From: Prevotella communis
GTDB taxonomy: Bacteria > Bacteroidota > Bacteroidia > Bacteroidales > Bacteroidaceae
Length of the DNA: 64,000 bases
Assembly (NCBI RefSeq): GCF_022024115.1
Contig: NZ_CP091792.1
Location: forward strand, 124,001 to 188,000
Reading direction: 5' to 3'
Position numbers and translations under genes: made by a program
Part shown: piece after piece, positions 17,501 to 27,140 of the stretch
Numbering within the stretch: position 1 is the first letter of the stretch
Layout: each line of letters opens with the position of its first letter
The notes under the pieces: generated by a model
The model's database searches: none
Seen by the model: only the letters and a program-made list of their open reading frames with translations
What the model was told of the DNA's origin: nothing

Positions 17501-18643
17501 TTAGAACTTATACTCTACGAAGGCCTCCATGGCTTCATAGCAAGCTAGTCCGAGGTCGTCGTAGAGTTTGGCAGTAGCACGGTTGCGATCCTCTGCGCGT
17601 TGCCAGAACAGGCGCTCGTCATTGCCTAGGAATGGGGCACTCTCCATCTGACTCTGATGGCGCAGGATGGCGTTGCGTTTCTCACGCAGTTCTTCGGGAC
17701 TCATGGGTACACACATCTCTATATTCTCTATCTCCCATTCCGACCATGCACCGCGATACATCCACACCCTGCAGTCGTGGAGCCATTCTGCACCCGCCTG
17801 CTTCTCTTCGTCGATGGCAGCCAGCACGGCATCCGTACATACCCGATGCGTCCCGTGTGGGTCGGCCAGGTCGGCGGCTACGTATATCTGGTGCGGTTTT
17901 ATCTGCTGCAGCAGTTCCTGAATGATATGCACGTCACGCTCTGTCATCGGCAGTTTCTCTATCTTTCCGCTCTCGTAGAAAGGCAGGTCGAGGAAGTGGA
18001 TATGGTCTTTTTTGATACCGTTGTATCCGCAGGCATTGCGTGCCTCGCCTCTTCGTATCAGTCCTTTCACGGTCAGCACATCCCGATTATCGAGGTCGCC
18101 CTCTTGCTTCCGTTTGATGAATCCCAGCACTTCGTCGGAATAGTGTTTGATGATGTCATCGCTGCCATTGGCAAATTTCTCATTAAAGGCACGCAGGAAA
18201 TGCATATAGAGCCTCACCTCCTCGTCTGCCACCGCAATATTACCGGAAGTCTCGTAAGCTACATGTACGTCGTGTCCTTGCTGTTTCAGGCGACGGATAG
18301 TGCCTCCCATTGAGATGACATCATCATCCGGATGCGGCGAGAACACGATAACCCGCTTGGGGTAGGGCAATGCACGCTCCGGTCGTGTAGAGTCGTCTGC
18401 GTTTGGTTTACCTCCTGGCCATCCCGTAATCGTATGCTGCAGGATATTGAATACGGCAATATTCACTAGCCCTGCCGACCCGTATTCCTTCACATAGTGT
18501 TCCAGACCATTATCCACATAATCCTTCGTAGATAGTTTCAGTACAGGTTTGCCTGTCTTGAGGCAGAGTGCTATCACATCACTTCGCAACTTGCGGTCAG
18601 CGATATGGTCGAAATTAATCGTAGTTGTCAGATTTAGGTTCAT
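17501..18643 (-). CDS. PIG-L/LmbE-type deacetylase, stand-alone form of the NagB-fused domain
   Basis: A 380-residue protein. The zinc motif HPDDD lies at 104-108 and the second ligand region DPHGTH at 261-266, as in PIG-L N-acetylglucosamine deacetylases. From memory of the family, the start (KLRSDVIALCLKTGKPVLKL, 18-37) and HTITGWPGGKPNADDSTRPERALPYPKR (70-97) match the linker and C-terminal half of the long Bacteroidales proteins annotated as glucosamine-6-phosphate deaminase. The N-terminal NagB half is absent here. The role is probably deacetylation of an amino sugar or related conjugate. It is the last gene of the minus-strand topA operon, 43 bp after argB. Confidence 0.85.
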   Translation of the reverse strand: MNLNLTTTINFDHIADRKLRSDVIALCLKTGKPVLKLSTKDYVDNGLEHYVKEYGSAGLVNIAVFNILQHTITGWPGGKPNADDSTRPERALPYPKRVIVFSPHPDDDVISMGGTIRRLKQQGHDVHVAYETSGNIAVADEEVRLYMHFLRAFNEKFANGSDDIIKHYSDEVLGFIKRKQEGDLDNRDVLTVKGLIRRGEARNACGYNGIKKDHIHFLDLPFYESGKIEKLPMTERDVHIIQELLQQIKPHQIYVAADLADPHGTHRVCTDAVLAAIDEEKQAGAEWLHDCRVWMYRGAWSEWEIENIEMCVPMSPEELREKRNAILRHQSQMESAPFLGNDERLFWQRAEDRNRATAKLYDDLGLACYEAMEAFVEYKF

Positions 18644-18686
18644 TGCTATTGTAAAATCAGATTGTTTGGCGAAGGTACGTGTTACG

Positions 18687-19478
18687 CTATTCTGTAATCA
18701 CCGTGCCATGCTGACCGTCGATGGCAGTGGCCTTAGTGATGATGACGCGCTGTACGCCTGCGTCGATGGCGGCAAGGGCGTTCTCTATCTTGGGTAGCAT
18801 GCCACCGCTGATGGTGCCGTCGGCTTTGTAGGTCTCGAAGTCGGCATGGTTGATGGTGGCGATGACGGAACTGTCATCATCAGCATTGCGCAACACGCCT
18901 GGTTTCTCGAACGCGTAAATCAGGGTGACGTCGTAACCTGCTACTGCCATGGCCTTAGCAGTCTCAGAAGCCATTGTGTCGGCATTGGTATTGAGCATAT
19001 GTCCCTGTCCGTCGTGGGTAAGCGGTGCCACCACGGGAATCAGGTTGGCGTCGATAAAATGGGCTAATTTTGATCCGGAAGCCTGCTTTACGTCGCCTAC
19101 GAAGCCATAGTCAACAGGCTCGCCGTTGACCATCTTCACAGGGCGCTTCTGAGAGAGCAGGATATTCGCATCGGCACCCGTCAGACCGATAGCATCGCAG
19201 CCAAGGGCCTGCAAACGGGCTACCACATTCTTATTAACCAGTCCGCCATAAACCATGGTGACCACTTCCAGCATCTCGGCATCGGTGATACGGCGCCCGT
19301 CCACCATTTTGGTCTCGATGCCCAGTCGCTCGGCTATCTTTGTGGCTCTGCGGCCACCGCCGTGAACCAGTATCTTCGGTCCCTGAATAGCGGTGAAATC
19401 GTGTAAAAGTTGTGTGAGCTGTGCCTCGTCCTCAACGACGGCACCTCCTACTTTGATAACGGTCAATGATGGTTTCAT
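18687..19478 (-). CDS. argB: acetylglutamate kinase (possibly N-succinylglutamate kinase)
   Basis: A 263-residue amino-acid kinase that phosphorylates N-acylated glutamate in arginine synthesis. It shows the N-terminal nucleotide loop KVGGAVV (9-15), the HGGG substrate loop (39-42), NADTMASETAK and the C-terminal ISGGMLPKIENALAAI with GVQRVIITK. Bacteroidetes are known to use N-succinyl rather than N-acetyl intermediates, so the natural substrate may be N-succinylglutamate. That is family knowledge, not seen in the sequence. It lies 16 bp after the SLC13 permease and near speA, so the operon joins arginine synthesis and arginine use. Confidence 0.95.
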   Translation of the reverse strand: MKPSLTVIKVGGAVVEDEAQLTQLLHDFTAIQGPKILVHGGGRRATKIAERLGIETKMVDGRRITDAEMLEVVTMVYGGLVNKNVVARLQALGCDAIGLTGADANILLSQKRPVKMVNGEPVDYGFVGDVKQASGSKLAHFIDANLIPVVAPLTHDGQGHMLNTNADTMASETAKAMAVAGYDVTLIYAFEKPGVLRNADDDSSVIATINHADFETYKADGTISGGMLPKIENALAAIDAGVQRVIITKATAIDGQHGTVITE

Positions 19479-19494
19479 GTCGGATTCAATGTGA

Positions 19495-21291
19495 TTAATA
19501 TAATGGATAAATTATAGTGACCAAGCCTAGTGCCACGGTGAGTAGCACAATATGCATCACAATACCCAGACGGGCAAAGTCGGTGAACTTAAACGAACCG
19601 GGACCGTAGATGAGCATGTGGGTGTTGCTGCCTATGGGCGAGGCAAAACTGATGGTGACACTGAGCATCAGTGATATGATAAACGGCATGGGATTGCAGC
19701 CAAGCATCTCAGCCTGCTGGTACATGATGGGGAAGAACACGGCACTGGAACCTACGTCGCTCACAAACTCACTGACGACAGAGGCCAGGATACACATCAC
19801 CGCCATGACGACATACGGATTATTGCCGCAAAGCTGTAGCACCTGGTGGGCTATGGTGTCGGCCACGCCCGTCTTGGTGATGGCCACCGAGAATACCACC
19901 GTGGCGCCCAGGATGAGCAACAGCTCCCATTCTATATATTTGGTCACGCCCGTGATGCGACAGCAACCGAAAATCATCATCAGTCCTGCGGCAAACATGG
20001 TAGAAGCCATCAGAGGCAGCAGGTGGAACGATGAAATCAGGAACATCAAGACCAGGATAATGGCTGAGGTGATGGTCTTCTTGCCCAACTGCGGCACGAA
20101 ATGACTATCAAAGAAAGTCACCTTTCCACGGTTGTTCTGTTCCAACGCACGGTCATCATTGGGTGGACATTCCAGTAGCAGCGAGTCGCCAGCCTCCAGA
20201 CGAATCTCACGCGGCTGTCCGTTAACACGGTTTCCCTGACGGGCTACAGCCACGAGGGCCACGTTGTTTTTCTGTTCAAAATGACACTCCGACATAGAGC
20301 GACCTATCAGAGAACTGCCGAAGTTGACGTAGGCAGTGCGCATCTTTCGCTTGGTATCGATATCATTGATACTCCACACATGATGATCGGCAGCAGCCAA
20401 TCCGTGTGTGCGTTTCAGTTCAAGAATCTCGTTAATCTGTCCGGCATAAATCAGACGGTCGCCTCCCAGCACCCATTCATCCTTGGGCACGGGCATGATA
20501 ATTTCCCGATCAAATCGGACAATTTCGAGGAGTGTACCACCCTTGACGTTCATCAGTCCGGCCTCTTCTACGGTATTTCCCACCGCAGGATTATCTGTTG
20601 GTACCAGCAGTTCCACGGTATAGTCGCTGGTGGTCTCAAACGACTCCTCAGCCGTTTTGCGTGATGGGATATAATGCTGCATGATAATCACCAGCAAGAT
20701 ACCCACGACAGTCACGATGAGACCAGGAAGTAGTGGTTCGAAGATGTGCATGGAGTGGCCCGTCTTATTCAAGTAAAGACCGGCTACCACCAGATTGGAT
20801 GAGTTGCCCAGCAACGTGCACATACCACCCAGCGTGGCGGCATAGCTCAGGGGTAATAATAGTTTGGAGGGCGAGACATTCAGTTTGCGTGACCATATCT
20901 TCACCGCATCGATGAAGAGCGCCACCACATTGACCGAGTTTAGCAATGCCGACAAGATACTGGTGGGCACCATCAGTCGTAGCAGCGCATTGTTGTAGTT
21001 CTTTGGGTCGCCCAGCACATGCTTGGTGAGCCAATAGAGCACACCCGTCTGCATCAGTCCTGCAATAATCACAAAGAAGGCAGCATGCACCACAACAGGT
21101 TCGCTACCGAATCCTGCCATACCTTCTTCCTCGGTCACTACTCCTGTAACCAGCAATACCGTCAGGGCACCCAGAAAGGCTACCTCGGCAGGTATATGGG
21201 ATCGGGCCATCACCACAAAGATGCTGACCACTGTCATGATAGTGATCCAGGCGTTGACACTCAATCCGAGTATATACCAGTCGCTAAACAT
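19495..21291 (-). CDS. SLC13-family anion permease with two RCK_C (TrkA-C) domains
   Basis: A 598-residue inner-membrane protein. Hydrophobic blocks at about 1-210 and 395-598 surround two cytoplasmic TrkA-C-like domains (about 220-300 and 305-390). Each transport half carries a family signature (LLGNSSNLVV near 165; SPIGSNTHMLIYGPG near 555). This layout fits divalent-anion:Na+ symporters of the sulphate or dicarboxylate-type group, and the substrate is open. The start is taken at ATG 21291. A GTG one codon upstream is also possible. It follows speA by 49 bp, a gap filled by an ACTCCTTTA-type repeat. Confidence 0.88.
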   Translation of the reverse strand: MFSDWYILGLSVNAWITIMTVVSIFVVMARSHIPAEVAFLGALTVLLVTGVVTEEEGMAGFGSEPVVVHAAFFVIIAGLMQTGVLYWLTKHVLGDPKNYNNALLRLMVPTSILSALLNSVNVVALFIDAVKIWSRKLNVSPSKLLLPLSYAATLGGMCTLLGNSSNLVVAGLYLNKTGHSMHIFEPLLPGLIVTVVGILLVIIMQHYIPSRKTAEESFETTSDYTVELLVPTDNPAVGNTVEEAGLMNVKGGTLLEIVRFDREIIMPVPKDEWVLGGDRLIYAGQINEILELKRTHGLAAADHHVWSINDIDTKRKMRTAYVNFGSSLIGRSMSECHFEQKNNVALVAVARQGNRVNGQPREIRLEAGDSLLLECPPNDDRALEQNNRGKVTFFDSHFVPQLGKKTITSAIILVLMFLISSFHLLPLMASTMFAAGLMMIFGCCRITGVTKYIEWELLLILGATVVFSVAITKTGVADTIAHQVLQLCGNNPYVVMAVMCILASVVSEFVSDVGSSAVFFPIMYQQAEMLGCNPMPFIISLMLSVTISFASPIGSNTHMLIYGPGSFKFTDFARLGIVMHIVLLTVALGLVTIIYPLY

Positions 21292-21307
21292 CACTAAAGC
21301 TATTGTC

Positions 21308-21343
21308 TTAACTCCTCTAACTCCTTAACTCCTTTAACTCCTA
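21308..21343. repeat. short tandem repeat in the speA/permease gap
   Basis: Four near-copies of a word like TAACTCCTT with period 8-10 nt fill the gap and abut the stop codon of speA on the minus strand. Confidence 0.75.
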
Positions 21344-23236
21344 CTGTTCCAGATAGGTATATCCGTAGAGTCCGCTGCGATAGTTGCTCAGGAACTCCTT
21401 GCCTTCTTCGAGCGAAATCTTACCTTCCTTCACACTCTTAGACACCCATATCTCCAACTGGCGTACCAGTTTCTTGGGGTTGTACTGCACGTATTCCAGC
21501 ACCTCAGCCACGGTCTCACCGTCGAAAATCTGGTCGATGTGGTAGTGACCGTCCTTCACCGATACGTGGACAGCGGTCGTGTCGCCAAAGAGGTTGTGCA
21601 TATCACCCAGAATCTCCTGATAGGCACCCACGAGGAACACGCCCAGATAGTAGGTCTCGTTCTTCTTCAGCGCATGGACGGGCAGCGAGTGCGAGTTATG
21701 GCGGTTGGTCACGAAGTTCACCACCTTACCGTCGCTGTCGCAGGTGATATCCTGCAGCGTGGCATTACGAGTAGGACGCTCGTCCAGTCGCTGGATAGGC
21801 ATGATGGGGAACATCTGGTCGATAGCCCATGAGTCGGGCAGACTCTGGAACAGCGAGAAGTTGCAGAAATACTTATCAGCCAGCAACTTGTCTATATTCA
21901 TCAGTTCCTCAGGGATATGCTTCAGGTTCTTTGCCAGAGCATTGATCTCATGACAAACGCTCCAGTACATCGCCTCAATCTCGGCACGTGTCTTCAGGTC
22001 CACGATACCATGCGAGAAGAGGTCAAGCACCTCCTCACGAATCTGTTCGGCATCGTGCCAGTCCTCCAGCACATTACGGGGGGAGAGGTTATCCCAGATC
22101 TCATAGAGGTCCTTCACCAGCTGGTGACTGTTCTCGTCGGGTTCAAACTCCTCGGGCATCTCGGGCAGTGAGGCCGTCTCCAGCACATCGATGACCAGCA
22201 CAGAGTGGTGGGCAGCCAGTGAGCGTCCGCTCTCCGTGATGATATTAGGGTGGGGGATATTGTTCTTGTTGGCAGCATCCACAAAGGTGTAGATACAGTC
22301 GTTCACATACTCCTGAATCGAGTAGTTCACCGAACTCTCACTGGATGGGGAGCGTGTGCCGTCGTAATCGACACCCAGACCACCGCCACAATCCACGAAG
22401 TCCACGTTATAGCCCATCTTATGCAGTTGGATATAGAACTGTGAAGCCTCGCGCAGGGCCGTCTGGATACGACGTATCTTGGTAATCTGCGAACCGATAT
22501 GGAAATGAATCAGGCGCAGACAGTCGCGCATACCTTTCTTGTCGAGCATCTCCAGCGCTTCAAGCAGTTCGGCACTGGTCAGTCCGAACTTAGAGGCATC
22601 GCCGCCGCTCTCTTCCCACTTGCCACTGCCACTGGAAGCCAGTTTGATGCGGATGCCGATATTAGGGCGCACGTTCAACTGCTTAGCCACACGGGCAATG
22701 ATATCCAGTTCGTTCAGTTTCTCCACCACGATGAAAATCTGCTTGCCCATCTTCTGTGCCAGCAGGGCCAGTTCGATATAGCTCTCATCCTTGTAGCCGT
22801 TACATACGATGATAGAGTCGCTCTGGCACTGTACGGCGATGACGGCGTGCAGCTCAGGCTTGGAACCGGCCTCTACGCCCAGGTTGAACTTACGTCCGTG
22901 AGAGATAATCTCCTCGACCACGGGCTGCATCTGGTTCACCTTAATAGGATAGACCACGTAGTTCTCACCCTTGTAGTCGTATTCCTTGGCAGCCTTCTTA
23001 AAACAGCTCCATGTCTTCTCGATACGATTGTCCAGGATATCGGGGAAACGCAGTAGTACGGGGGCTGTCACGTCGCGCAGCGACAGTTCGTCCATCACCT
23101 CGCGCAGGTCAATCTGCACCTCGTCCTTGCTGGGCGTCACATAGACATCACCCTTGTCGTTGATACCAAAGTAACTCGTGCCCCATCCGTTGATGTTGTA
23201 CAACTCGCGGGCATCATCTAAGGTCCATTTCTTCAT
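21341..23236 (-). CDS. speA: biosynthetic arginine decarboxylase
   Basis: A 631-residue PLP enzyme of fold III that converts arginine to agmatine, the first step of agmatine-route polyamine synthesis. The PLP lysine is Lys99 in YPIKVNQ. The HFHIGSQI segment and DCGGGLGVDYDG follow, then ITESGRSLAAHHSVLV and the SpeA C-terminal part. Length equals the usual ~630-660. The start ATG (23236-23234) overlaps the aroK stop as ATGA, so translation is coupled. Nearby argB makes the arginine precursor. Confidence 0.96.
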   Translation of the reverse strand: MKKWTLDDARELYNINGWGTSYFGINDKGDVYVTPSKDEVQIDLREVMDELSLRDVTAPVLLRFPDILDNRIEKTWSCFKKAAKEYDYKGENYVVYPIKVNQMQPVVEEIISHGRKFNLGVEAGSKPELHAVIAVQCQSDSIIVCNGYKDESYIELALLAQKMGKQIFIVVEKLNELDIIARVAKQLNVRPNIGIRIKLASSGSGKWEESGGDASKFGLTSAELLEALEMLDKKGMRDCLRLIHFHIGSQITKIRRIQTALREASQFYIQLHKMGYNVDFVDCGGGLGVDYDGTRSPSSESSVNYSIQEYVNDCIYTFVDAANKNNIPHPNIITESGRSLAAHHSVLVIDVLETASLPEMPEEFEPDENSHQLVKDLYEIWDNLSPRNVLEDWHDAEQIREEVLDLFSHGIVDLKTRAEIEAMYWSVCHEINALAKNLKHIPEELMNIDKLLADKYFCNFSLFQSLPDSWAIDQMFPIMPIQRLDERPTRNATLQDITCDSDGKVVNFVTNRHNSHSLPVHALKKNETYYLGVFLVGAYQEILGDMHNLFGDTTAVHVSVKDGHYHIDQIFDGETVAEVLEYVQYNPKKLVRQLEIWVSKSVKEGKISLEEGKEFLSNYRSGLYGYTYLEQ

Positions 23237-23760
23237 AGTTCCAGTAATTCGCGGAGTTTCTCTATTGTGATTTTTATTTTGTCGTAATTATCCATGAGGC
23301 TCACGTCAACCGTGTAGCGTGCCTTGTTGTAGTAGGGCTCGCGCTTCTCCAGCTGTTCGCGGATGAAGGTAATCAGTTCCTCCTTGCTCTTGCCCTTGAG
23401 CAGCGGACGCTCGCCCTTGCCCATCAGCAGGTGCTTGTAGAGCACTTCCGGCGAGGCCTTCAGGTAAACCACCTGTCCCTGCTCGTTCATATAGTCGATA
23501 TTATCGAAGAAGCAGGGCGTGCCACCGCCACAGCTGATGATGACATCCTCAAATTCTGCTACCTCGTGCAGCATGTTATGCTCTATCTGGCGGAAGCCCT
23601 CCTCGCCCACTTCGGCAAAGATCTCCGACACCGTCTTGCGCCTGCGGTTCTCGATATACCAGTCCAGGTCATAGAACGGGATGCCCAGTTCCTTGGCGAG
23701 TGCCTTGCCTACGGTCGTCTTGCCGGCTCCCATGTAGCCTATGAGGATAATCCTTTTCAT
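23233..23760 (-). CDS. aroK: shikimate kinase
   Basis: A 175-residue kinase for the fifth step of aromatic amino-acid synthesis. It shows the Walker A GYMGAGKT (8-15), the shikimate-binding DLDWYIE segment, ISCGGGTPCF and the lid region RPLLKG. The start was set at ATG 23760. A TTG three codons earlier lies in the repeat-filled gap. The stop overlaps the speA start. Confidence 0.95.
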   Translation of the reverse strand: MKRIILIGYMGAGKTTVGKALAKELGIPFYDLDWYIENRRRKTVSEIFAEVGEEGFRQIEHNMLHEVAEFEDVIISCGGGTPCFFDNIDYMNEQGQVVYLKASPEVLYKHLLMGKGERPLLKGKSKEELITFIREQLEKREPYYNKARYTVDVSLMDNYDKIKITIEKLRELLEL

Positions 23761-23803
23761 AAACCTCAATTCTTAAATCTCAAACCTCAAATCTCAATCC
23801 TCA
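23761..23803. repeat. short tandem repeat between topA and aroK
   Basis: Repeats of AACCTCAA / AAATCTCAA / AATCCTCAA with period 7-10 nt fill the whole gap. They also supply the last codons and the stop of topA. Confidence 0.75.
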
Positions 23804-26101
23804 ATTCTTGTTGATGATCTTCATGCACTCATCGTAGGTCAGTTCCCTGGCCTTCTCGTGCAGGTTCTTGGGCAGACGGTAGTTGGTACCGTCGTAAGCC
23901 AGGTAGGGACCGTATCGACCGTTGAGCACCGTCAGCTTACTGTCTTCCTTGAACGTCTTCAGCAGCTTCTGGGCCTCCTGCTTGCGCTTGTCCTCAATCA
24001 GTTTCACGGCATCGGCAATACCGATGGTCAGCGGGTCGGCATCCTTGGGCAGCGAGGTGTATACTTTCTTGTGGAGCACGTAGGCGCCAAAGCGACCTGT
24101 ACCGATGGTGACAGGCTCACCCTCAAACTGGCCCAGCATGCGGGGCAGCTTAAAGAGTTCCAGTGCCTGCTCCAGTGTGACGGTCTCCAGACTCAGTTCC
24201 TTGGGCAGGTGGGCAAACTGTGGCTTCTCCTCGTCCTCGGCCGAACCAATCTGTACCAGCGGACCGAAACGGCCAATCTTCACGAAGACAGGTTTGCCGC
24301 TCTTGGGGTCGATACCCAGCTGGCGCTCACCGGCCTTGTGCTCTGAACGGGCGTTCATCGTGGTCTCCACTACGGGCTCGAAGTCCTTGTAGAAACGCTT
24401 CATCATCTTGTCCCACAGTACCTTGCCTTCTGCAATCTTATCGAAGTCCTGCTCCACCTTAGCCGTGAAGTTATAGTCCATGATCGTGGGGAAATGCTCC
24501 ATCAGGAAGTCGTTCACCACCGTACCGATATCCGTAGGCATCAGCTTTCCCTTGTCGGCACCGGTCATCTCGGTGCGCTGCTTCTGTGATATCTGCTTAC
24601 CCCTCAGGGTGATGATGGCATAGTTGTGCTCCTCGCCCTTCTTGTCACCCTTCACCACGTATTCACGCTGCTGGATGGTGCTGATGGTAGGTGCATAGGT
24701 AGAAGGACGGCCGATTCCCAGTTCCTCCAGCTTATGTACCAATGAGGCTTCCGTATAGCGCTGAGGTCCCTGACTGTTGCGCTCTGTAGCGACGATGTCG
24801 CGACGTGTCAGTTCCATGCCCTTCTTCAAAGGAGGCAGGATGTGTCCCTGCTCGTCCTTGTTGTCGTCATCGTCGTCAACAGACTCGCGGTAAACCTTCA
24901 GGAAACCGTCGAACTTCACCACTTCGCCGCTGGCCACGAACTGCTCGTCGCTGGTGCTGATGCTGATGGTGACGGTGGTCTTCTCTATCTCGGCATCTGC
25001 CATCTGGCAGGCCAGGGTGCGCTTCCAGATGAGGTCATACAGGCGCTTCTCCTGTACGGTACCCTCTATCGTGGTCTGGTCCATGTAGGTAGGACGGATG
25101 GCTTCGTGCGCCTCCTGGGCACCCTTTGAACTGGTGTGATACTGGCGCACCTTGCTGTACTGCTCGCCATACAGCTGTCCGATCTCCTCCTTCGTGGCGT
25201 TGATGCACAGGCTGCTCAGGTTCACAGAGTCCGTACGCATGTACGTGATGCGTCCGTTTTCATAGAGGTGTTGTGCCACCATCATCGTCTGACTCACGGT
25301 GTAGCCCAACTTACGTGCGGCTTCCTGCTGCAGGGTAGAGGTGGTGAATGGGGGCGCAGGCGTGCGCTTCATGGGCTTCTTCTGGATAGCCTCTACGGTG
25401 AAGGTGGCATCCTTGCATTTGTTCAGGAACGCCATCACTTCCTCCTCGGTCTTGAAACGCTGGCCCAGCGTGGCCTTCACCTCCGTCATTGAACCGTCGG
25501 GGTTGGCAATGGCGAAGACACCGCTCACGTTGTAGTATGTCTCGCTCTTGAAGGCCTGTATCTCGCGCTCACGCTCTACGATAAGACGTACGGCAACACT
25601 CTGCACACGACCGGCAGAGAGGGCGGGCTTCACCTTGCGCCACAGCACGGGCGACAACTTGAAACCTACCAGACGGTCGAGCACACGACGGGCCTGCTGG
25701 GCATTCACCAGGTTCATGTCCAGCGTGCGCGGATGCTCGATGGCATCAAGGATAGCGGGTTTGGTAATCTCGTGGAACACGATACGCTTGGTCTTCTCCT
25801 CATCCAGTCCCAGCACCTCACACAGGTGCCATGAAATAGCTTCTCCCTCGCGGTCTTCATCGGATGCGAGCCATACCTGACCGGCTTTCTTGGCCTGGTT
25901 CTTCAGTTCACTGACCAGTTTCTTCTTCTCATCGGGAATCTCGTATTCGGGTTCCAGGGTGGTGTCGTTGATACTTAACTCTTTCTTCTTCAGGTCGCGG
26001 ATATGTCCGTAACTAGACATGACTTTATAGTCCTCGCCAAGAAATTTCTCAATCGTCTTGGCCTTGGCGGGTGACTCCACAATCACAAGATTTTTCTGCA
26101 T
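23801..26101 (-). CDS. topA: DNA topoisomerase I (type IA)
   Basis: A 766-residue enzyme that relaxes negative supercoils. The Toprim domain starts at VIVESPAKAKTIEKFLG and contains DEDREGEAISWHL. The active-site tyrosine is in RITYMRTDSVNLS (about residue 286). The C-terminus holds topoisomerase C-terminal repeats (GRFGPLVQIG, GRFGAYVLHK, GRYGPYLAYDG) instead of Cys4 zinc ribbons, as is usual in Bacteroidetes. The start is ATG 26101. An open stretch to 26158 overlaps the promoter at 26130-26138 and is not counted. It is the first gene of the operon reaching 17501. Confidence 0.96.
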   Translation of the reverse strand: MQKNLVIVESPAKAKTIEKFLGEDYKVMSSYGHIRDLKKKELSINDTTLEPEYEIPDEKKKLVSELKNQAKKAGQVWLASDEDREGEAISWHLCEVLGLDEEKTKRIVFHEITKPAILDAIEHPRTLDMNLVNAQQARRVLDRLVGFKLSPVLWRKVKPALSAGRVQSVAVRLIVEREREIQAFKSETYYNVSGVFAIANPDGSMTEVKATLGQRFKTEEEVMAFLNKCKDATFTVEAIQKKPMKRTPAPPFTTSTLQQEAARKLGYTVSQTMMVAQHLYENGRITYMRTDSVNLSSLCINATKEEIGQLYGEQYSKVRQYHTSSKGAQEAHEAIRPTYMDQTTIEGTVQEKRLYDLIWKRTLACQMADAEIEKTTVTISISTSDEQFVASGEVVKFDGFLKVYRESVDDDDDNKDEQGHILPPLKKGMELTRRDIVATERNSQGPQRYTEASLVHKLEELGIGRPSTYAPTISTIQQREYVVKGDKKGEEHNYAIITLRGKQISQKQRTEMTGADKGKLMPTDIGTVVNDFLMEHFPTIMDYNFTAKVEQDFDKIAEGKVLWDKMMKRFYKDFEPVVETTMNARSEHKAGERQLGIDPKSGKPVFVKIGRFGPLVQIGSAEDEEKPQFAHLPKELSLETVTLEQALELFKLPRMLGQFEGEPVTIGTGRFGAYVLHKKVYTSLPKDADPLTIGIADAVKLIEDKRKQEAQKLLKTFKEDSKLTVLNGRYGPYLAYDGTNYRLPKNLHEKARELTYDECMKIINKN

Positions 26102-26129
26102 AATTTTGCTTGTTATGATAATTTGGGGT

Positions 26130-26138
26130 GCAAAAGTA
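26130..26138 (-). promoter_or_regulatory. -7 box of the topA operon
   Basis: The minus-strand TACTTTTGC lies 28 bp before ATG 26101. No convincing -33 TTG is seen. Confidence 0.55.
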
Positions 26139-26210
26139 AACAAAAAGTTTGCTACCACCTTATATATATAGGAGATTTTTTGTTTTCTTAACGATTGGGC
26201 GCAAGAAAAT

Positions 26211-27140
26211 TCACTTTAAATGTGGCACACATCCTTGGATGTGGACGGGCAGGGCTTGTGTTTTCACATGATTCCTGGTTACTTCCACCTTCACCACGCA
26301 GGCTTGGCTGTTCAGCGGCTTCTGCTGGTCAAAGATGAAGTTGCCGATGCTGTAGTAGATATCCCGTCCTTTGTAGTGCTCTATGGTTTGCAGCGTATGC
26401 GTGTGGTGACAGATCAGCGCATCCGCCCCGGCGTTAATCAGCCGGTGGGCATCCAACCGCTGGCTGGGTACGGGCTTCAGGGTGTGCTCGCCGCCCCAGT
26501 GGAGCGACACGATGACCACGGCCTGCGGGTCCTTCCGCTTGATGTCACGGATACGTTCGATGATCTCCTGCGTCCGTTCGGTGTTCACGCAGGGACGGTC
26601 GGGCAGGTAGGCAAAATTCTCCAGCGCCATGCCCAGCGAGGCGATGAGCCACACCTTGCGGGGCTGTGACGTGAGGAGTACGGGCTGGGCCGCTTCCTGC
26701 AGGTTTTTGCCCATTCCAACGGGTTTCAGCTTCGCCTTGAGGATGTTTTCCCTGGTATCTTCAAGTCCCTTCCTGCCCTGGTCTGTGCTGTGGTTGTTGG
26801 CCAGGTTCAGATGAGTAAATCCGTGCTTCTTCAGCGCCCCCAGCCATGCCGGTTCGCCCCGGAAGATGAACCGTTTCTGCACGGGCGCCTGGATGCTGGT
26901 GACCGGACACTCCAGATTACCCACCACCACCTGCGAGGCCCGGAACAGCGAGTCCATCTCACGGGTGAAGAGGTGGTCGATGCCGTGGTGCCCGATGACT
27001 TTCCGCACACCGCGGTCCAAAAGGATGTCACCGGTAAAGAGGAGGCAGGTTTTACTAGTTTCACCAGTTGAACTAGTCTGACTAGTTGCACTAGTGAAAC
27101 TAGCTAAACTAGCAACCAGTGCTATAAAATACGCTCTCAT
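26211..27140 (-). CDS. CapA-family (PGA_cap) metallophosphatase-like protein
   Basis: A 309-residue exported protein. After a signal peptide the CapA fold is visible: FTGDILLDRGV (35-45), GNLECPVTS, NLANNHSTDQG, LHWGGEH, HHTHTLQ and YSIGNFIFDQ, the metal-site motifs of the calcineurin-like CapA family. Members are linked to poly-gamma-glutamate or other capsule synthesis and to undefined hydrolase roles. Residues about 9-30 are encoded by a 9-nt tandem repeat with core CTAGT, giving LAS/FTS/ATS/QTS/STG/ETS triplets. The start at 27140 overlaps the end of the DUF3160 gene by 32 bp. It is the last gene of its operon. Confidence 0.88.
   Translation of the reverse strand: MRAYFIALVASLASFTSATSQTSSTGETSKTCLLFTGDILLDRGVRKVIGHHGIDHLFTREMDSLFRASQVVVGNLECPVTSIQAPVQKRFIFRGEPAWLGALKKHGFTHLNLANNHSTDQGRKGLEDTRENILKAKLKPVGMGKNLQEAAQPVLLTSQPRKVWLIASLGMALENFAYLPDRPCVNTERTQEIIERIRDIKRKDPQAVVIVSLHWGGEHTLKPVPSQRLDAHRLINAGADALICHHTHTLQTIEHYKGRDIYYSIGNFIFDQQKPLNSQACVVKVEVTRNHVKTQALPVHIQGCVPHLK
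27052..27121. repeat. 9-nt tandem repeat with core CTAGT inside the capA-like gene
   Basis: About seven units of nine bases, each with CTAGT or CTGGT at the same phase, lie at the signal peptide/mature boundary. The period is a multiple of three, so the frame is kept whatever the copy number. Confidence 0.8.
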
